The translations under genes and the position numbers were made by a program. The notes under the pieces were generated by a model. That model was not told where the DNA came from, did not search any database, and worked only from the letters and a program-made list of their open reading frames with translations. DNA of 64,000 nucleotides, from assembly GCA_905221605.1 (NCBI GenBank), contig CAJNDS010002095.1, positions 442,001-506,000 on the forward strand, in the 5' to 3' direction. Positions 59,605 through 64,000 of this stretch are shown in pieces. The DNA comes from Symbiodinium natans (taxonomy: Eukaryota; Sar; Dinophyceae; Suessiales; Symbiodiniaceae). The first letter of the stretch is position 1; each line of letters opens with the position of its first letter.

Positions 59605-62013
59605 CCAAACCCTGAGGCCTTTGCGCAGCATTTCGGCACAGCTGAACGCGCGCACCCGGTTCCTGCGCTGACCTGTGTTGCCCGCGCTGGGCGCATGACC
59701 GCACTGCGTGGCGCACTTGATGCGGACTTCCTGCCAACCCCAGCGCGGCTCTGTAGAGCTTTCGCCTCTATGGCGCGGCACAAAGCGCCCGGCATCTCGA
59801 AAATTGGGGCCGACGTCTTTCGCGCCGCGCCGCACCAGGCAGCTCTGGCCTATTTCCCCTTGGCGATCAAAACCCTGGCGCGCGGAGCACCACCGGCGCA
59901 GTGGTCCGGAGGAAAAGCAGTGCCTATCCCGAAGCCGGGTAAACCGGCGGAGACCTTTGCCGGATGGCGCTCCATCCTTCTGTTGGAGGCTGACGCAAAG
60001 GCCTTACAGAAAGTCATGCGTGGCATGCTGGTCGGAGCTCTTGAAGCCTCCAGAGCGCCTGGGCAACACGGCGGCCTGCCTGGCCACACCTTGACACTGC
60101 CAGCTGCTGCGGTGCGCGCCCACTTCTTGCACCTCCGCCACCACAACAAATCAGGGGGGGCAATCTTTGTGGACAGTGCCTCTGCATACTACGCTGTAGT
60201 ACGCGACTTCCTTTGCATACCTGATGCTGAACGGGGCACAAAAGCGGAGCTACTAAAGCGCGCGGCGGCCCTCTATCAGGCAGCAGAAGACCAAGAGCGA
60301 TATGTTCAAGCCATGCAGGCAGGCAACATACTTGAGGCGCTTCAGGCTCCAGAAGAGCTCTGCAGGTTCGTGACATGCCAGCTCAGGCAAACATGGTTCG
60401 TCACCAGAGAGGGAGGCAGCAATGTATACTGCACCGAGTCCGGGACTGCCCCTGGCTCGCCAATCGCCGACGCACTCTTTGGCTTGATCTATGCCAAAGT
60501 CCTCGCACGCATCCATGAGTCACTTGCCTGCAAGGGACTCAATGCGCAAATCTGCACTCCGTCCGGACCAGCGAGCGCGGGCGAACCAACCTGGGCAGAT
60601 GACACTGCAGTGCTCTTTGTCTCGTCCTCCGCCAGCTCGGTTTGCACTGATTTAGCCGCTGCGACTGCGATTGTGCACAGCGGACTGACGAGCGTTGGAT
60701 TGGTGCCCAACTTTGGACCGGGCAAGACCGAAGCCGTCCTGTATTGGAGTGGCAAAGACAGCCGCCAATCCAGACGAGCCGTCACGTGCGCTGATATACC
60801 GGGTGTTGAGTTCCATGCTGATGGGAATACAATGCGAATCAGGGTCGTGCCAGGCTATGTGCACCTTGGCAGTATGCTGCGAGGAGACCTGCATGAGGCC
60901 CCTGCCATACACCACAGAGAGATGCTCTTGCAAGCTGCATTCCAGCCCTTCAAAAAGAAGCTCTTATACAATAAGTACCTTTCGGTGCCCGAGAAAGTGC
61001 GTCTCTTGAGTGAAAGGGTTGTCCCAAGATACCTTTATGGATCTGGCCTTTGGAGGCTTGGCACCAAATACGAGCTGGAGGCGGCGGAAAAGCCACTCGC
61101 ACAAGTCATTCGGGCGTCGCTTAGGCCCATCCTAGGGATGACCTGCGCGGGCATCGACCTACATCAGGCCTGCGCTGCCTTGGGCTTGAACACACCCAGC
61201 GAGCTCCTTCAAGGGGAAAGATGGAGAGCATGGAATGAGCTGGCCAGAGATGCCGATGTGTTCACCTGGACAGCTTTGGTCCAGGATGGAGTCTGGCTTG
61301 CTCTGGCCAAAGATGCAGGCGCACGCATCTTAGCAGACACTGGTATTCCTATACCGGAGATGGCGGACCTTGCGGCATGCCACCAATTTGCGGTCCGTTT
61401 CCAGGCCCGCAATAAAAACGCCATCCGCGCCTACCTCCGCAGGCAAGTCCAGAACCGTGCACCCGCTGGGGATGAGCTTAAACGGGCGATGGCACTTGAC
61501 TTGCTACCCGTGCCCGTCCCACGACCTCCGGTCATCACATTGGACGCTGCACACCAGTGCGAATTGTGCCCGGCCACCTTTGACACATGGCGCCAACTCG
61601 CCACGCATAAGGCCAAGAAGCATGGATCCTGGTCACTTGCGCGCAAAGCGGCCTTTGGCACGAGGTGCGAATTATGCACCCTTGAATTTTGGGAAGCCGG
61701 ACGTTTGCGAGAACACTTGAGGCGGAGCCCAGTGTGCTTAGCGACGTATTGGGCCTCAGATGTACAGGATGAAGTGTTGAAGGCTCACCCTAGAAGCCCC
61801 AACAATTTTGCCTGGAAACCCGCTTCGCGGGTCCAGGGGCCGCAACCGTGGTGGGCGACTTTACGCCCCGGTTGACAGGCATTTTTGCCATTTTCACACA
61901 GAGACCAAGCCCGCATAGCTTTTGGCTTCGGCTGCTAGGGCTTTGCAAGTGAATCCGCAACGCGCCGCATGGCACCAGTCCGTTCCGTTAAAAAACCCCA
62001 AACCCTAAACCCC
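59605..62013 (+). mobile_element. 5'-truncated non-LTR retrotransposon inside telomeric repeat
   Basis: Element sequence begins abruptly after four or five CCCTAAA/CCCCAAA units (to about 59612) with the reading frame already open, and ends about 115 bp after the stop with a short A6 tail (61990-61995) directly followed by CCCCAAACCCTAAACCCC. The upstream endonuclease region is missing, as expected of incomplete reverse transcription. Both borders being telomere-like suggests insertion into an interstitial telomeric array or preference for it. Confidence 0.75.
59695..61875 (+). CDS. Non-LTR reverse transcriptase with two C-terminal zinc fingers
   Basis: 726 aa from ATG, but the frame is open back to 59581, so the true N terminus is lost. 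RT blocks in order: HKAPGISKIGADVF (29-42), AVPIPKPGK...WRSILLLEADAK (75-102), QHGGLPGHTLTL (124-135), motif A FVDSASAYYAVV (158-169, Asp160), motif B GTAPGSPIAD (250-259), motif C WADDTAVLF (300-308, Asp302/Asp303 intact), motif D GLVPNFGPGKTEAV (335-348), motif E GYVHLGSM (387-394). C-terminal fingers: C622-C625-H638-H643 (C2H2) and C658-C661-H674-C681 (C2HC). Catalytic residues are present and there are no internal stops, so the copy is young. No endonuclease or RNase H was identified. It copies element RNA into DNA at target nicks. Confidence 0.9.
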   Translation: MTALRGALDADFLPTPARLCRAFASMARHKAPGISKIGADVFRAAPHQAALAYFPLAIKTLARGAPPAQWSGGKAVPIPKPGKPAETFAGWRSILLLEADAKALQKVMRGMLVGALEASRAPGQHGGLPGHTLTLPAAAVRAHFLHLRHHNKSGGAIFVDSASAYYAVVRDFLCIPDAERGTKAELLKRAAALYQAAEDQERYVQAMQAGNILEALQAPEELCRFVTCQLRQTWFVTREGGSNVYCTESGTAPGSPIADALFGLIYAKVLARIHESLACKGLNAQICTPSGPASAGEPTWADDTAVLFVSSSASSVCTDLAAATAIVHSGLTSVGLVPNFGPGKTEAVLYWSGKDSRQSRRAVTCADIPGVEFHADGNTMRIRVVPGYVHLGSMLRGDLHEAPAIHHREMLLQAAFQPFKKKLLYNKYLSVPEKVRLLSERVVPRYLYGSGLWRLGTKYELEAAEKPLAQVIRASLRPILGMTCAGIDLHQACAALGLNTPSELLQGERWRAWNELARDADVFTWTALVQDGVWLALAKDAGARILADTGIPIPEMADLAACHQFAVRFQARNKNAIRAYLRRQVQNRAPAGDELKRAMALDLLPVPVPRPPVITLDAAHQCELCPATFDTWRQLATHKAKKHGSWSLARKAAFGTRCELCTLEFWEAGRLREHLRRSPVCLATYWASDVQDEVLKAHPRSPNNFAWKPASRVQGPQPWWATLRPG

Positions 62014-62023
62014 AAGAGTTTAG

Positions 62024-62075
62024 GGAGCTGGGCCAGCGGCCGGCATGACCCAGGACCAGTCGGCGCCCACCTTCG
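62024..62075 (-). CDS. Exon-like block
   Basis: After GGGAACAG: KVGADWSWVMPAAGPAP, then telomere-like sequence. Short; weak. Confidence 0.35.
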
Positions 62076-62119
62076 CTGTTCCCAGAGAAAGGGGGTATAG
62101 GGCTTAGGGCTTAGGGCTT

Positions 62120-62190
62120 AGGGTTTAGGGTTTAGGGTTTAGGGTTTAGGGTTTAGGGTTTAGGGTTTAGGGTTGGGGTTTAGGGTTTAG
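62120..62190 (+). repeat. TTTAGGG array
   Basis: About ten units. Confidence 0.95.
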
Positions 62191-62199
62191 GGCTTGAGG

Positions 62200-62580
62200 G
62201 ATCATAGTGATAGCAGTAGCAGAAGTGGGAATACTTGTAAACGCAGTCGTAAGAATTGGATTCCGCAGACTTGGACGATGGGTTCTTGAGGATGTAGGGC
62301 TCCAGAAAGCAGCACAAGCCCTACATGATAAGGCGTGTGTATTCATGTGCCTACACAGATATGCTCTTGTGTAAGTTGTAAAGAATACGTATACGTTCAC
62401 TTCCTTTGTTCGCGCCTGGTACATGACTCTCTATCACCACCGCTAAGTGGACTCAAGCCACAAACAGTATAAAGAAACCCAAGCCCCAGAGTGCAGAAAG
62501 CCCTTAACCCTAAACCATCTCTGGTACCTAATCAGGCCCCAAGTGTACATTGTCCAAGACAATCTCCAAAGTTTTTGTAG
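62200..62580. other. Anonymous DNA, no gene seen
   Basis: The 85-codon minus frame (62167-62424) ends in repeat and shows no domain. Confidence 0.4.
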
Positions 62581-62592
62581 GGTTTAGGGTCC

Positions 62593-62670
62593 ACCCTAAA
62601 CCCTAAACCCTAGGCCCTAAACCCCAAACCCTAAACCCTAAACCCTAAACCCTAGACCCTAAACCCTCCT
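62593..62670 (-). repeat. (CCCTAAA)n array
   Basis: About ten units with CCCTAGG/CCCCAAA variants. Confidence 0.9.
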
Positions 62671-62845
62671 ACCTCAGAGCACATGAATGGGGCCCCCGGG
62701 TCGCTACTCAGTACCTACCATGCAGCCCAAATACCCTATGGTCTTAACCCTAAACCCTAAACCCTAAACCCTAAACCCTAACTATGCGGGCACATGGACC
62801 CCTAGGGTGGGGTTGAGGGCTGAGGCACCTGGCGGACAGGGGGGA

Positions 62846-62869
62846 GGGGGGGGGGGGGGGGGGGGGGGG
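62846..62869. repeat. Poly-G tract, 24 nt
   Basis: Uninterrupted G run. Confidence 0.95.
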
Positions 62870-62990
62870 AGGAGGGAGGGCTCTGAAGCAGGCTTGTAGG
62901 ACGAGGCAGGGGCTAGGTTTAGCGCTTCTCGGGTTTTGGTTCAGCTTGCTAAAAGGACATCTGTCATGAAAGGTATCGACATTAACATGG

Positions 62991-63053
62991 CCCCCTGGCC
63001 TCCAGCCAATGCTTCACATCCTCAGCATTGCCCTCCTTGGGGATGTAGAGCGG
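62991..63053 (-). CDS. Exon-like block, ankyrin-like
   Basis: Open on minus: PLYIPKEGNAEDVKHWLEAR. The G-N-x-E-D-V-K-x-W-L-E-A pattern fits an ankyrin helix-2. A family-B element lies immediately upstream in gene sense. Confidence 0.45.
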
Positions 63054-63065
63054 GGGGGGGAGGGG

Positions 63066-63233
63066 TACTTGGAGGTTCATGGTACTTATGAACCAATTAC
63101 AACTGTACTTCTCACCATATTAGGGCACTTAAGGAGCTTATAAGTGGGTTATAAGTATAGATATAGATATAGATATAGATATAGATATAGATATAGATAT
63201 ATTTGGATAATTAGTACCATGAACCTACAGGTA
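63066..63233. mobile_element. Family-B TIR element carrying an (ATAGAT)n expansion
   Basis: Left TACTTGGAGGTTCATGGTAC, right GTACCATGAACCTACAGGTA. The interior holds about eight ATAGAT units (63155-63203). A stray right end (CTGAACCTCCAAGTA) follows at 63253. Confidence 0.75.
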
Positions 63234-63770
63234 AACCCTAAACCCTAAAACCCTGAACCTCCAAGTAGTGGGTTTATAAAGGTGTATGCGTGGTTCAGGT
63301 TTGGGGCGTTGGGGTTCGTTAAGATGGACTAAGAGTTGGATGTGTTCAGGGAGTTGAGTACCCTGCATGCTACTAGTAAACCCTTGTTTAGGGTTTCGGG
63401 TTTAGGGTTTAGGGTTTAGGGTTAAGGTTTAGGCCTAACCCAAACCCAGAAACAAGAACAATAACTGAAATGCGTCCACGCTGAACCTGGAGTCTTGACA
63501 ATATCAAGCCTTGGTGACAAACTACATCTTTCACTCTGGGTTTTGGGTCGAGGTCACGGAACCCCAGACACATCAACCCTTAACCCAGCAACCCCCCCTC
63601 GCTCCCAGTAAGTAGGGAACGAGGGAACTCGGTACCTTGCATCCCTCTATCTATACCCTTTGAAGGATATAAGAGAGAGTACTTAAACCGACTTAAACCC
63701 TAAACCCTAAATTTCAAACCCTAAACCATAAACCCTTAACCCTTACTAAACCCTAATCTCAGACTCAGAA

Positions 63771-63837
63771 ACCCAGCTCCTGCGCCGCCTGCCAGAGTTT
63801 CAAGTCGCTGCCGTAGCCTCGCCAAGAGCCACGCAAG
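63771..63837 (-). CDS. Exon-like block
   Basis: Acceptor CCCCCTTCACAG, then LAWLLARLRQRLETLAGGAG. Possible GC donor at CTGGCAG-GCGGC. TTTAGGG-like units to the right on plus. Confidence 0.35.
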
Positions 63838-64000
63838 CTGTGAAGGGGGGGGTTTAGGATTTAGGGTTTGATAGGGTTTAGGGTTTTCCCAAAATGCTTG
63901 AGAAGTTTACGCTACACTATAATCACTATAGATTCCTAAACCCTAAACCCTAAACCCTAAACCCCAAACTTCGGCCCGGCCTTCGCCGTACTCCCGCTCC

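Noticed and set aside
59850-60785. Minus-strand frames over the reverse transcriptase
   Set aside because: Antisense shadows; the plus frame has all RT motifs.
1-64000. tRNA, rRNA or spliced-leader RNA genes
   Set aside because: No cloverleaf, rRNA core or recognisable spliced-leader sequence found by eye; a covariance-model search would be decisive.
1-64000. Plant origin because of TTTAGGG
   Set aside because: The same unit occurs in alveolates; GC-AG junctions, OPR-like leader, RT type and TIR micro-elements fit a dinoflagellate better.

Overview
The window reads as nuclear DNA of an alveolate, most likely a dinoflagellate. The evidence is (i) a plant/alveolate-type telomeric 7-mer (TTTAGGG / CCCTAAA) scattered over the whole 64 kb in both orientations, in perfect and degenerate runs; (ii) octatricopeptide-like (OPR-like) repeat proteins with a signal-plus-transit style leader; (iii) a non-LTR reverse transcriptase with C-terminal zinc fingers; (iv) very short exons whose reconstructed junctions use both GT-AG and GC-AG; (v) swarms of ~85-130 bp elements with terminal inverted repeats (TIRs). 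No bacterial operon, rRNA, tRNA or CRISPR array was recognised. The species cannot be named from the sequence alone.

Continuous genes are few. On the minus strand there is an intact 437-aa OPR-like gene (6952-8265), a related interrupted OPR-like gene (23446-26056) and a compact ubiquitin-like + MLLE (poly(A)-binding-protein C-terminal domain) gene (43744-44361). On the plus strand there is a 5'-truncated non-LTR retrotransposon ORF (59695-61875) embedded in telomeric repeat. A few further open blocks (58019-58276, 56235-56510, 59089-59325, 18407-18622, 46485-46650) look coding but are not identified.

The main result is hidden between the repeats. About 40 GC-rich blocks of 30-120 bp are open, almost always on the minus strand. 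They are typically bounded by CCCTAAA on the upstream side (often ending in AG) and TTTAGGG on the downstream side (often starting GT). Read N to C with falling coordinate, they include ankyrin-repeat exons (53.8, 51.9, 49.4, 39.2 kb), a pre-S1-like exon (27.5 kb) and a membrane core at 17.4-13.2 kb. Six or seven of the core exons join in phase into S4-S5, S5, pore and S6 segments of a TRP-like ankyrin channel. I infer a giant minus-strand gene (tens of kb) whose introns are bounded by inverted telomeric repeats, with other genes and mobile elements lying inside its introns.

The rest is non-coding: telomere-like arrays, 9-mer variant arrays (TTTATAGGG, GGGTGTTTA, CCCTATAAA), poly-G/C tracts, (CA)n, (GA)n, (ATT)n and (TA)n, and at least six families of short TIR elements (called A-G here). 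One family-A element interrupts the coding sequence of the second OPR-like gene exactly where its paralogue is continuous, as expected of an introner (mobile intron). All gene models come from manual translation; no transcript or database search was available.
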